DNA from: Alphaproteobacteria bacterium
GTDB lineage: Bacteria > Pseudomonadota > Alphaproteobacteria > Caulobacterales > Maricaulaceae
NCBI GenBank assembly: GCA_030428405.1
Contig: JAUIEH010000181.1
Coordinates: forward strand, 1 to 6,193
Reading direction: 5' to 3'
DNA length: 6,193 bases
Below, piece by piece: positions 1 to 6,193 of the stretch; the stretch's first letter is position 1; each line of letters starts with the position of its first letter. The translations under genes and the position numbers were made by a program. A model generated the notes under the pieces. It worked only from the letters and a program-made list of their open reading frames with translations. It ran no database searches and was not told where the DNA came from.

Positions 1-2708
1 GCGACGGCGTGGCGCTGGTCGAGCGCCCGGACCCGGCTCACCAGAAGGAACTGGGCGAGCCCGCATTCTCGCCTGACGGCCGCTATGTCTATTACTCGCT
101 GAACACGACGCCCGGCGGCACGTTCATCTATGCGCAGGACTCCAACACCGAGCTCTTCGCCATTCGCCGCTACGACATGGAGACCGGCGAGACGGAGACG
201 GTCGTGTCCGGCCCGGGCGGAGCAGTGCGGCCGACGCCGTCCCCAGACGGACGATATATCGCTTTCGTGCGCCGCGAGCGCGTGCAGTCAATGCTCTATA
301 TCAAGGACCTCGTGTCGGGCGAGGAGCGGCGCATCTATGCCGATCTCGACCAGGACATGCAGGAGACCTGGGGCGTGCACGGCATGTATCCGAACATGGA
401 GTGGACGCCGGACTCGGAATCCATCGTGTTCTGGGCCAGCGGCGGTTTTCACCTGATCAATGTCGCGGATGAATCGGTCGCCGACATTCCGTTTCATGTC
501 AGCGACGTGCGTGACGTCATCGATCCCATCCGGCCGCAGGTCGAAGTCGCGCCGGACGAGTTCACGACGCGCATGCCGCGCTTCGCAACATTGTCGCCGG
601 ACGGTTCGCGCGCCGTGTTTGAATCGCTCGGCAGGCTCTATGTCGTGACGGCGGAAGGCGGCGAGCCGCGCCGTCTGACGCGCGATGATACGGGCCGTCG
701 GGAGATGTTCCCGGCCTGGTCGCGCGACGGTCGGCGCATCGTGTTTGCGACCTGGGACGATGACGAACTGGGCTCCGTGCGCACGATCGCATCAGACGGC
801 GGCGGCGCTGAAAGGGTGTTGACGGAGCAACCCGGCCACTATCGCAGACCGCAATATTCGCCCGACGGCGAAACCGTGGTCTTCGAGGCGGGCTCGGGCG
901 GTTATCTGACGTCGGGGGAATGGTCCGAGAACACCGGCATTTTCCGTGTTCCCGCCGCTGGCGGCGCGGTCGAGCGCGTGACGCGTTCGGGCTCATATCC
1001 GCATTTCGGCGCAGCTGATGACCGCATCTATCTCACGCGCGGCGGCGGCGACGGACAGGAACTCGTCAGCGTCGACCTCAACGGCTATGAGGAGCGCACC
1101 CACGCCGCAGGCGAGATGGTGACGGAATATCACGTCGCGCCGAGCGGGGAATTCTTCGCCTTCCGCGAAAATTACGAAACCTTTGTGAGCCCGCTTCTGC
1201 CGGGTCCGCAAAATGTCGGCGCCGGCGCTGGCGGCTCGGCGATGCCGGTCGTTGAGGTGAGCGGCGACGGCTCGTCTTACGCCCACTGGTCGCATGATGG
1301 CGAACAGATCAATTGGAGCATGGGCCCGGTGCTCTACTCGGCGCGCATCGAGGATGTGCTGCCCGCCGCGCCTGCGGTGGAAAACGAGGACGGCGAGGAT
1401 GCGGAAGGCTATGAGCCGCCGACGGAAGGTCTCGACCTTTCAATGACGGTTCCCGCCGATGCGCCGGAAGGCGCGACCGCGCTGATCGGCGCGCGCGTCG
1501 TCACGATGACGGATGAAGAAGGCGGCGTCATCGACGACGCGGTCATCGTCGTGGAGGCCAATCGCATCACCGCGATCGGTCCGCGCGACGAGGTTGAAAT
1601 CCCGTCAGGCGCGCGCGAAATCGACGTCGCCGGGCGCACCATCATCCCGGGACTGATTGATGCGCACGCTCACGGCGCGCAAGGCGTCGACGACATCATC
1701 CCGCAGCAGAACTGGTCGGCCATCGCGCATCTCGCGCTCGGCGTGACCACGGTGCACGACCCCTCCAATGTGGCGAGCGAGATATTCGCGGCCTCCGAGC
1801 TTCAGCGCGCAGGACTCTATCTCGCGCCGCGGCTCTATTCGACGGGCGAGATTGTCTATGGCGCGCGCGCGCCGGGCTATTTCGCTTCGATTGAGGGCAT
1901 TGATGACGCGCGCGAGCACGTAAACAGGCTGGCCGCTCAAGGCGCGCATGCGATCAAGAACTACAACCAGCCGCGCCGCAATCAGCGCCAGCAGGTCGTC
2001 GCCGCCGCCATCGAAGCGGGGCTCATCACCGTGGCCGAGGGCGCGTCCCTGTTCCATCTGGACATGTCCCTGGTCGCGGACGGCAATACGAGCCTGGAGC
2101 ATAATCTTCCGCAGGCGATGCTTTATGAGGACGTTCTGTCCTTCTTCGCCGCCACACAGGTCGGCTACACGCCCACTCTCGTGGTGACCTATGGCGGATT
2201 GGCGGGCGATCCGTACTGGCGTCAGGAAAGCGATGTCTGGCTGCATCCGATCCTGTCGCGCCATGCCCCGCCGCATATCCTGCAGCCGAACTCGGTGCGC
2301 CGCATCACGGCGCCGGCGGAGGACTTCGTAGACAATGTCAGCGCCAACACCGCGCGCATGCTGTCGGAACGCGGCGTGCCGGTGAGCATCGGCGCGCATG
2401 GTCAGGAAGAAGGCCTCGCTGCGCATTGGGAGATTTGGTCTTTCGCACGCGGCGGCATGAGCCCAGTGGAGGCGCTGCGCGCAGCGACCGCCACGCCGGC
2501 CATGCATCTCGGCTTCGAGAACGATATCGGCTCGCTCGCGCCGGGCATGTTGGCGGACATGGTCGTGTTGACGGCCGACCCGCTCGAAGACATTCGCAAT
2601 ACGGATGATATCGAGTTCGTCATGCTCAATGGCCGTCTCTATGACGCGGAAAGCATGAATGAGGTCGAAACCGGCGACGGGGTGCGCGCGCCCTATTACT
2701 GGGAGTAG
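1..2708 (+). CDS. TolB-like propeller / amidohydrolase fusion protein, 5'-partial
   Basis: A probable secreted or periplasmic metal-dependent hydrolase; substrate unknown, and a peptidase or imidazolonepropionase-like activity is only inference. The frame is open from the left edge. The first usable start is GTG at 9, but the protein opens in mid-propeller with no signal peptide, so the true start lies upstream; relatives I recall exceed 1000 residues. Counting from that GTG (899 aa), eight PD40-type blade motifs occur near residues 20-30, 77-87, 132-141, 195-205, 237-249, 283-293, 377-385 and 427-436 (SPDG, SRDG and similar). An acidic linker at about 455-475 leads to the amidohydrolase domain at about 490-880: HAH metal motif at 553-555, candidate bridging Lys650 (IKNYNQPRR), Glu677, His698 (LEH) and His797 (GAHG), then ATATPA and the composite-domain end GSLAPGMLADMVVL. 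The usual late Asp of GTD is replaced by GAHG, which I believe is normal in this TolB-fused subgroup. It ends at TAG 2706-2708. The family is secure, the function is not. Confidence 0.93.
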   Translation, partial: DGVALVERPDPAHQKELGEPAFSPDGRYVYYSLNTTPGGTFIYAQDSNTELFAIRRYDMETGETETVVSGPGGAVRPTPSPDGRYIAFVRRERVQSMLYIKDLVSGEERRIYADLDQDMQETWGVHGMYPNMEWTPDSESIVFWASGGFHLINVADESVADIPFHVSDVRDVIDPIRPQVEVAPDEFTTRMPRFATLSPDGSRAVFESLGRLYVVTAEGGEPRRLTRDDTGRREMFPAWSRDGRRIVFATWDDDELGSVRTIASDGGGAERVLTEQPGHYRRPQYSPDGETVVFEAGSGGYLTSGEWSENTGIFRVPAAGGAVERVTRSGSYPHFGAADDRIYLTRGGGDGQELVSVDLNGYEERTHAAGEMVTEYHVAPSGEFFAFRENYETFVSPLLPGPQNVGAGAGGSAMPVVEVSGDGSSYAHWSHDGEQINWSMGPVLYSARIEDVLPAAPAVENEDGEDAEGYEPPTEGLDLSMTVPADAPEGATALIGARVVTMTDEEGGVIDDAVIVVEANRITAIGPRDEVEIPSGAREIDVAGRTIIPGLIDAHAHGAQGVDDIIPQQNWSAIAHLALGVTTVHDPSNVASEIFAASELQRAGLYLAPRLYSTGEIVYGARAPGYFASIEGIDDAREHVNRLAAQGAHAIKNYNQPRRNQRQQVVAAAIEAGLITVAEGASLFHLDMSLVADGNTSLEHNLPQAMLYEDVLSFFAATQVGYTPTLVVTYGGLAGDPYWRQESDVWLHPILSRHAPPHILQPNSVRRITAPAEDFVDNVSANTARMLSERGVPVSIGAHGQEEGLAAHWEIWSFARGGMSPVEALRAATATPAMHLGFENDIGSLAPGMLADMVVLTADPLEDIRNTDDIEFVMLNGRLYDAESMNEVETGDGVRAPYYWE

Positions 2709-2731
2709 GGCCAAGCCCTCAATGGCGTTGA

Positions 2732-2759
2732 CGCCGGCCGGCCTTCGGGCCGGCCGGCG
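2732..2759. terminator. GC-rich hairpin terminator between convergent genes
   Basis: A perfect inverted repeat: twelve G-C pairs (2732-2743 with 2748-2759) closed by TTCG, giving the very stable C(UUCG)G tetraloop in the plus-strand transcript. It lies 23 bases after the amidohydrolase stop and one base beyond the stop codon of the convergent LD-carboxypeptidase, so it can serve both genes. No T-tract follows on either strand, so it is not a textbook intrinsic terminator; it may act with Rho or as a 3'-end stabiliser. The UUCG orientation favours the upstream plus-strand gene. Confidence 0.75.
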
Positions 2760-2760
2760 C

Positions 2761-3597
2761 TCAACCGCCGCGCCAGCGTCCGAACGGCGCTACTTTGTTC
2801 TCCGCATCGTGACCGATATCGCAGCCGCCGAGAAACGCGACGCCCTTGCGCGCACACCACGCGCGCGCGATTTCCTCGGCGGTCTGGCCGAACGGCCGGT
2901 CGTTCTCCGGCACATCGCTGATGCGGCCGAGGCGCAGCCCTGCGAGCTTTTCGAAGAATGGGCGCTCCGAGATTTGGAACATCGCGCGATCGATGCGGTA
3001 GAGATATTCCGAGACGTCTTCCAGCATCAGCACATGGCCCGAGAGATCCGGCTCAAGCGGCGTGCCGATGAGATGCGCGAACACCGTGAGATTGAACGCA
3101 GCTGTCGGCGCGGTCTCTGCGCTGAGGCTCGGCTCCAACGTCGAAGCGTCAGCGTCGACCAGGAATGAGAGCGCGCGCCGGATCGCCGGCTCGCTGTCAG
3201 GCCAGGCCAGGTTGGACGGCATCGGACCGTGCGCGAGACGCTCGAAGCCCGCTTTGTAGAGGCCGGCCAGCAGAAAGCCTGCATCTGAAAAGCCGAGATA
3301 GATTTTCTCGCGCGCTTCGGGCCCGAGCCGTTCAAGCGCAGCGGATGCGATTCGGTTGGAGCCATAGCCGCCGCGCGCAAACCACACGGCATCAACCGAG
3401 GGATCATTGGCGACCTCGAGAAAACCGTCGAGGCGTTGCTGGTCGGTCCCGGCGAAATGGCCAGCCTCGAGGAAGCACTGGGGATGAAACGCAATGTCCG
3501 GCGCGCGCGCGCCGAATTGCGCCGCCGCGATCGCCTTGACTTGACTGGCGACGCTCGGCTCGATGCGGGCGCTTGGGGCCGTTACGGCGATTTTCAT
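2761..3597 (-). CDS. ldcA: LD-carboxypeptidase (muramoyltetrapeptide carboxypeptidase), peptidase family S66
   Basis: A cytoplasmic serine peptidase predicted to remove the terminal D-Ala from murein tetrapeptides (the L,D bond after diaminopimelate), giving the tripeptide used in cell-wall recycling. The protein is 278 aa; E. coli LdcA is about 304. Visible motifs are the N-terminal strand MKIAVTAPSARIEPS, ARGGYGSNRI (74-83), the nucleophile elbow LGFSD with Ser104, LIGTP (176-180), MLEDVSEY with Glu193, and GGCDIGH with His263. These align with Ser106, Glu200 and His270 of E. coli LdcA as I recall it. The GGN that precedes LIGTP in E. coli reads AFN here. The ATG at 3597 is chosen because AGGG lies 9 bases upstream and the family N-terminus begins there; a frame extension to 3753 would overlap the divergent gene and adds no family sequence. 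The divergent neighbour is a Mur ligase, which fits a recycling role. Confidence 0.93.
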   Translation of the reverse strand: MKIAVTAPSARIEPSVASQVKAIAAAQFGARAPDIAFHPQCFLEAGHFAGTDQQRLDGFLEVANDPSVDAVWFARGGYGSNRIASAALERLGPEAREKIYLGFSDAGFLLAGLYKAGFERLAHGPMPSNLAWPDSEPAIRRALSFLVDADASTLEPSLSAETAPTAAFNLTVFAHLIGTPLEPDLSGHVLMLEDVSEYLYRIDRAMFQISERPFFEKLAGLRLGRISDVPENDRPFGQTAEEIARAWCARKGVAFLGGCDIGHDAENKVAPFGRWRGG

Positions 3598-3683
3598 GAT
3601 TGAGCGCCCTATCTGATCAACATCGCCGCGCGTTAAAGGGATTCGCTGCGGCGGCGTGGTGAAATCATAGGCAAGCAAGTCGA
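3598..3683. promoter_or_regulatory. Divergent intergenic region of the LD-carboxypeptidase and Mur ligase genes
   Basis: These 86 bases must hold the 5' leaders, and probably the promoters, of both divergent genes. On the minus strand TATGAT (3669-3664) matches a sigma-70 -10 box in five of six bases and would give a leader of roughly 60 bases, but no good -35 sits 16-18 bases upstream of it. On the plus strand I find no convincing -35/-10 pair. AGG at 3669-3671, 12 bases before the Mur ligase ATG, is a weak ribosome binding site and overlaps that TATGAT element. A TGATCA palindrome lies at 3614-3619. No clear operator or riboswitch is visible. Confidence 0.45.
3607..3610 (-). promoter_or_regulatory. 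Ribosome binding site of the LD-carboxypeptidase gene
   Basis: AGGG on the minus strand, nine bases before the ATG at 3597. It supports this start over the in-frame ATG 156 bases further upstream. Confidence 0.55.
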
Positions 3684-5096
3684 ATGAAGCGCTATTTTCT
3701 TTGCGGAGTCGGCGGCAGCGGCATGTTGCCCTTGGCATTGATTCTGCGCGCACAAGGCTGCGAAGTCACCGGCTCGGACCGCTCGCTCGACGCCGGCCGG
3801 ACGGCTGCGAAATTCGAGTTTCTCAAGCAGCGCGGCGTGTCGCTCTTTCCGCAGGACGGAACCGGCATGACCAGCGGCGAGCAGATTTTCGTCGCCTCCG
3901 CCGCCGTTGAGGAAACCGTGCCCGATGTTGTCGCCGCCAACGCGCTGGGCGCAAAGCGGATGACGCGCGCTGCGCTCCTGGCCGAATTGTTCAACGCCGC
4001 GCCCGTGCGCGTGGGTGTCGCCGGCACCAGCGGCAAGTCCACGACGACGGCGATGATCGCCTGGATCTTGTCCGCCGCCGGACGAGACCCGACCGTGATG
4101 AACGGCGCGGTGATGAAGAATTTCGTCTCGGAGGAAACGCCCTTCGCCAGCGCGCTGGTGGGCGAGGGCGAGGCCTTTGTCTCTGAGGTCGATGAGAGCG
4201 ACGGCTCGATCGCGATGTTTGCGCCGACGGTCGCGGTTTTGAACAATATCGCGCATGACCATAAGTCGATGGACGAGCTTCGCGAATTATTCGGCGACTT
4301 CGTGGAAAAAGCCCATCTCGCCATTCTGAACAAGGACAATGAGGAAACCGCAGGCGTTGCGGCCAGCGCCGCAGCCGGCCATGTCGTCACCTACAGCCTC
4401 GAAGAGGGGCGTGCGGATTTCTGCGCCGAAGCGATCGAGGCTGCGCCCGACGGTGTTTCATTCTCCGCTTATGACCGCCGCTCGGGCACGCCGGTTTCCG
4501 CCAAGCTGACCATGCCCGGACGGCACAATGTCTCCAATGCGCTCGCTGCGCTTTTGGCGGCGGAAGCGTGCGGGGTTTCGCTCGAAGAGGGCGCAGCGGC
4601 GTTGAACTCGTTTCGCGGCGTGCGCCGCAGGCTCGAATTTGTCGGCCAGGCCGGCGATGTCTCCGTGATTGATGATTTCGCGCACAATCCGGACAAAATC
4701 GCAGCTTCGCTCTCCACGCTTAAAGAGTTTCCCGGACGGCTGCTCATCATCTTTCAGCCGCAGGGCTATGGCGCGCTCAAGCAGTTGAAGGACGGCTTCA
4801 TCGAGACGTTTTCAGAACATCTTGGCAAGGACGACATCGCCTTTCTGACGGCGCCCGCCGATTTCGGCGGCACCACTGAACGCACGCTCGAGCATCGCGA
4901 CGCCATCGTTGCGGCGGTCAAAAACAATGGGCGCGATCTGCGCGCCGGCGCCTCGCGTGATGAGGCGGGCGAGTTGTTCTTGCATATGGCCGAGCCGGGC
5001 GACCGCATCGTCATCATGGGCGCGCGCGATGACACGCTGACGACATTCGCGCACGGATTATTGCAGCGCCTTGGCGCGCGCGCCGCCAGCAAATAG
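3684..5096 (+). CDS. Mur ligase family protein (MurC/Mpl-like), possible murein peptide ligase
   Basis: A cytoplasmic ATP-dependent amide-bond ligase of the Mur family, 470 aa, with all three domains. The N-terminal UDP-sugar-binding type domain opens with GVGGSGM (8-14) and VTGSD (28-32), which fixes the ATG at 3684. The central ATPase domain has P-loop GTSGKSTTT (114-122), EVDESDGS (168-175) and LNNIAHDHKSMDEL (186-199). The C-terminal domain starts near GRHNVSNALAA (279-289), followed by RRRLEF (314-319) and DDFAHNPDKI (330-339). EVDESDGS and the N-terminus resemble MurC; RRRLE and DDFAH resemble Mpl, which joins recycled tripeptide to UDP-MurNAc. Two motifs are unusual: GTSGKST where MurC and Mpl have GTHGKTT, and AHNP where they have HHP. 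The divergent LD-carboxypeptidase, which would supply the tripeptide, favours a recycling role, but substrate is unproved, so no symbol is given. It ends 16 bases from the convergent channel gene, with no strong terminator between. Confidence 0.9.
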   Translation: MKRYFLCGVGGSGMLPLALILRAQGCEVTGSDRSLDAGRTAAKFEFLKQRGVSLFPQDGTGMTSGEQIFVASAAVEETVPDVVAANALGAKRMTRAALLAELFNAAPVRVGVAGTSGKSTTTAMIAWILSAAGRDPTVMNGAVMKNFVSEETPFASALVGEGEAFVSEVDESDGSIAMFAPTVAVLNNIAHDHKSMDELRELFGDFVEKAHLAILNKDNEETAGVAASAAAGHVVTYSLEEGRADFCAEAIEAAPDGVSFSAYDRRSGTPVSAKLTMPGRHNVSNALAALLAAEACGVSLEEGAAALNSFRGVRRRLEFVGQAGDVSVIDDFAHNPDKIAASLSTLKEFPGRLLIIFQPQGYGALKQLKDGFIETFSEHLGKDDIAFLTAPADFGGTTERTLEHRDAIVAAVKNNGRDLRAGASRDEAGELFLHMAEPGDRIVIMGARDDTLTTFAHGLLQRLGARAASK

Positions 5097-5112
5097 CCCT
5101 CGACACGTCGTC

Positions 5113-5544
5113 TCAGATCTTTGTTTCGAGCACGCGGATGCGCTGCGTCACCGAGACGAGGAAAGCCGTCGACCAGCCGATCAGCAGAAAGCCGTTGGCG
5201 CTCTCGATGGCGGAGAACAAGCGCCAGTCCTCATCGAGATAGACATCGCCGAAGCCGACCGTCGTGAAGGTCGAGGTCGAGAAATAGAGCGCGGCTTCCC
5301 AGGTGGCGAACTCGCCGAGCGCGTAATAGACGCCGGCATACATCCAGATCTGGATGGCGTGCAGCGCAAACAGCAACAACACCGTCATGCCCGTCATCGC
5401 GAATTGCAGGGCGGTGTGGCGCTGTGCGCGCTCGATGCGCGCCGCGCGCCGGTCGAGCATGCGCAGAGCGAGCGCCAGCCCGGCGAAATGCACGCCGGTC
5501 GTTGCGATGACCATGACCGTTGAAAGTACGAGATTTTCTAACAT
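5113..5544 (-). CDS. Small potassium-channel-type ion channel protein (Ion_trans_2 family)
   Basis: A predicted inner-membrane ion channel subunit of 143 aa. Visible parts are a first hydrophobic helix at about 5-29, a basic stretch DRRAARIERAQR (31-42), a second helix at about 47-71, a pore helix near 82-93, the selectivity filter TTVGFGD (94-100), and a last helix at about 108-132. It ends in a short tail, RIRVLETKI. The filter is the K+-type T-V-G-F/Y-G-D signature, and such channels work as tetramers. There is no RCK, cyclic-nucleotide or other regulatory domain. The helix before the pore pair makes it a three-helix form, one more than KcsA. ATG 5544 is chosen because GGAG lies 8 bases upstream; the frame runs on to 5688, but those extra 48 residues are charged, low-quality sequence. 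The gene converges on the Mur ligase and lies downstream of the cysteine-rich gene on the same strand, 158 bases away. Ion specificity and gating are inferred from the filter alone. Confidence 0.88.
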   Translation of the reverse strand: MLENLVLSTVMVIATTGVHFAGLALALRMLDRRAARIERAQRHTALQFAMTGMTVLLLFALHAIQIWMYAGVYYALGEFATWEAALYFSTSTFTTVGFGDVYLDEDWRLFSAIESANGFLLIGWSTAFLVSVTQRIRVLETKI

Positions 5545-5702
5545 CGCCGCGGCTCCGCCTTCACGCGTGTCTGATGTAGCGCATTTCGCCCATGCTGCGG
5601 CGTCGCGATCAAGTTTTGGGATAGGGGCCGGTTCCTGGGCGCCGGTGCGTCTCAATGAGAGGCTGAGTCTTCGGGCCGAGGCGCGCAAAGCGTGGCGCGG
5701 GC
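5545..5702 (-). other. Intergenic gap upstream of the ion channel gene
   Basis: These 158 bases lie between two minus-strand genes and probably hold the channel gene's promoter, so the two genes need not form an operon. On the minus strand TTGATC (5613-5608) resembles a -35 box, but no good -10 follows at 16-18 bases. A small inverted repeat, TCTCAATGAGA, lies at 5650-5660. No strong terminator hairpin with a T-tract is seen after the upstream gene. Confidence 0.4.
5553..5556 (-). promoter_or_regulatory. Ribosome binding site of the ion channel gene
   Basis: GGAG on the minus strand, eight bases upstream of the ATG at 5544. It supports the 143-residue protein rather than the longer open frame from 5688. 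Confidence 0.6.
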
Positions 5703-6193
5703 TCAGGACTTCACGAAGTGATGTTTCAACGTGGCGAGAAAGACGCGCACGCGCGTGCCGGCGTCCTCGGCGTCGAATGATGCGAGCTGCGCGCGCGTGA
5801 ATCCTTCGGCCGGATCGAGTTCGTCCTCCAGCGCGCTAAGCGCGCTCAGCTCATCCGGGCTCAGTGCGGCGCGACGTGCTGCGGCGAGCAGGGCGAGCAA
5901 TTCATGCAGGCGCCTTGCCGTCAAAAACGCGTCCGTCATTTCTGCGAGAAGCGCGGGCTCCTCGCGCCAGGAGCGGCCGTCGAAAATCTCCTGCGTGACG
6001 CGCTGGCCCGCGCCGTAGCAGTCATAGACGAGACAGCCGGCAAAACCCGCTTCCGCGCGCGTCTCATAAATGCGGCAGCGATAATCCGCGTCGAGATTCG
6101 GACACGCGGTCGCCGCCGGCTTATCAATCGGGAAATCCTCCGAGCGCACGAATGCCGGCGCCGCACAGCATAACCCCGCGCAGCGCGCACAAT
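5703..6193 (-). CDS. Cysteine-cluster protein of unknown function, 5'-partial
   Basis: The frame ends at TGA (5705-5703) and stays open to the right edge, so the N-terminus is missing. A GTG at 6149 looks like a start, but the frame upstream encodes family-like sequence, CARCAGLCCAAPAF, so that codon is probably an internal Val. The visible part is 163 codons. It has eight cysteines within about 60 residues: CxxCxxxCC at the edge (codons at 6191-6189, 6182-6180, 6170-6168 and 6167-6165), then CPNL, YRCRIY and GCLVYDC. The remaining 100 or so residues contain none and look helical, with an Ala/Leu-rich stretch (RRLHELLALLAAARRAAL) and an acidic segment. The cluster recalls YkgJ-type zinc- or iron-chelating domains and the cysteine-rich head (CPNL...YRC...GC..YDC.GAGQ) I recall in some actinobacterial pentapeptide-repeat proteins; no pentapeptide repeats are visible here. 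Metal or Fe-S binding is inference; the biological role is unknown. Confidence 0.82.
   Translation of the reverse strand, partial: CARCAGLCCAAPAFVRSEDFPIDKPAATACPNLDADYRCRIYETRAEAGFAGCLVYDCYGAGQRVTQEIFDGRSWREEPALLAEMTDAFLTARRLHELLALLAAARRAALSPDELSALSALEDELDPAEGFTRAQLASFDAEDAGTRVRVFLATLKHHFVKS

Noticed and set aside
1605..2714. A 369-codon open frame on the minus strand opposite the amidohydrolase domain
   Set aside because: It lies wholly antisense to conserved amidohydrolase motifs, has His/Arg-rich sequence with no recognisable domain, and is the kind of long shadow frame expected at high GC.
2659..3168. A 169-codon plus-strand frame crossing the hairpin into the LD-carboxypeptidase gene
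   Set aside because: It is antisense to the conserved LD-carboxypeptidase C-terminus, passes through the terminator hairpin, and shows no recognisable domain.
3499..3514. A 16-bp CG-alternating palindrome, with its 14-bp core recurring at 1860-1873
   Set aside because: Both lie inside coding sequence where Ala-Arg-Ala codons produce GCGCGC runs; no sign of a regulatory or recombination site.
3598..3753. N-terminal extension of the LD-carboxypeptidase by 52 residues
   Set aside because: It overlaps the start of the divergent Mur ligase, is not family-like, and a good ribosome binding site precedes the inner ATG at 3597.
5097..5112. Possible terminator between the Mur ligase and the channel gene
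   Set aside because: The 16-base gap holds only a four-base-pair inverted repeat (CGACACGTCG) and no T-tract.
5071..5523. A 150-codon plus-strand frame opposite the channel gene
   Set aside because: It starts inside the Mur ligase in another frame and runs antisense to the channel; composition is that of a shadow frame.
5650..5660. Small inverted repeat TCTCAATGAGA as a possible operator
   Set aside because: Only five base pairs per arm with a single copy; expected by chance and not near a convincing promoter.
5545..5688. N-terminal extension of the ion channel by 48 residues
   Set aside because: The extra residues are charged, low-quality sequence and GGAG precedes the inner ATG at 5544.

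Overview
The window is GC-rich, densely coding bacterial DNA with five genes and short intergenic gaps. Base composition, frequent Ala/Arg GCG-CGC codons, a periplasmic-type TolB/amidohydrolase fusion and the MurC-like ligase type suggest an alphaproteobacterium, perhaps of the Maricaulales/Caulobacterales kind. This is inference from gene types remembered without a search; no rRNA or other phylogenetic marker is present. I see no tRNA, rRNA, CRISPR array, insertion sequence or prophage gene.

Layout: (1) bases 1-2708, plus strand, the 3' part of a large protein with eight PD40/TolB-like propeller motifs followed by a metal-dependent amidohydrolase domain; its start lies left of the window. 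(2) A 12-bp all-GC hairpin with a UUCG loop at 2732-2759 separates it from the convergent next gene. (3) 2761-3597, minus strand, an LD-carboxypeptidase of peptidase family S66 with an intact Ser-Glu-His triad. (4) 3684-5096, plus strand, divergent from gene 3 across 86 bp, a Mur-ligase-family enzyme with MurC/Mpl architecture but unusual active-site motifs. (5) 5113-5544, minus strand, a small three-helix ion channel with a K+-type TTVGFGD filter. (6) 5703 to the right edge, minus strand, a cysteine-rich protein whose frame stays open past the window end.

The most coherent functional unit is the divergent LD-carboxypeptidase/Mur ligase pair. In cell-wall recycling, LD-carboxypeptidase trims the murein tetrapeptide to a tripeptide and Mpl joins that tripeptide to UDP-MurNAc. 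The pair therefore suggests a peptidoglycan-recycling locus, with the exact substrate of the ligase open. No functional link to the flanking amidohydrolase, channel or cysteine-rich gene can be shown from the sequence. I did not find a convincing wholly new multi-gene system; the best candidates for a second look are the atypical Mur ligase and the cysteine-cluster protein.
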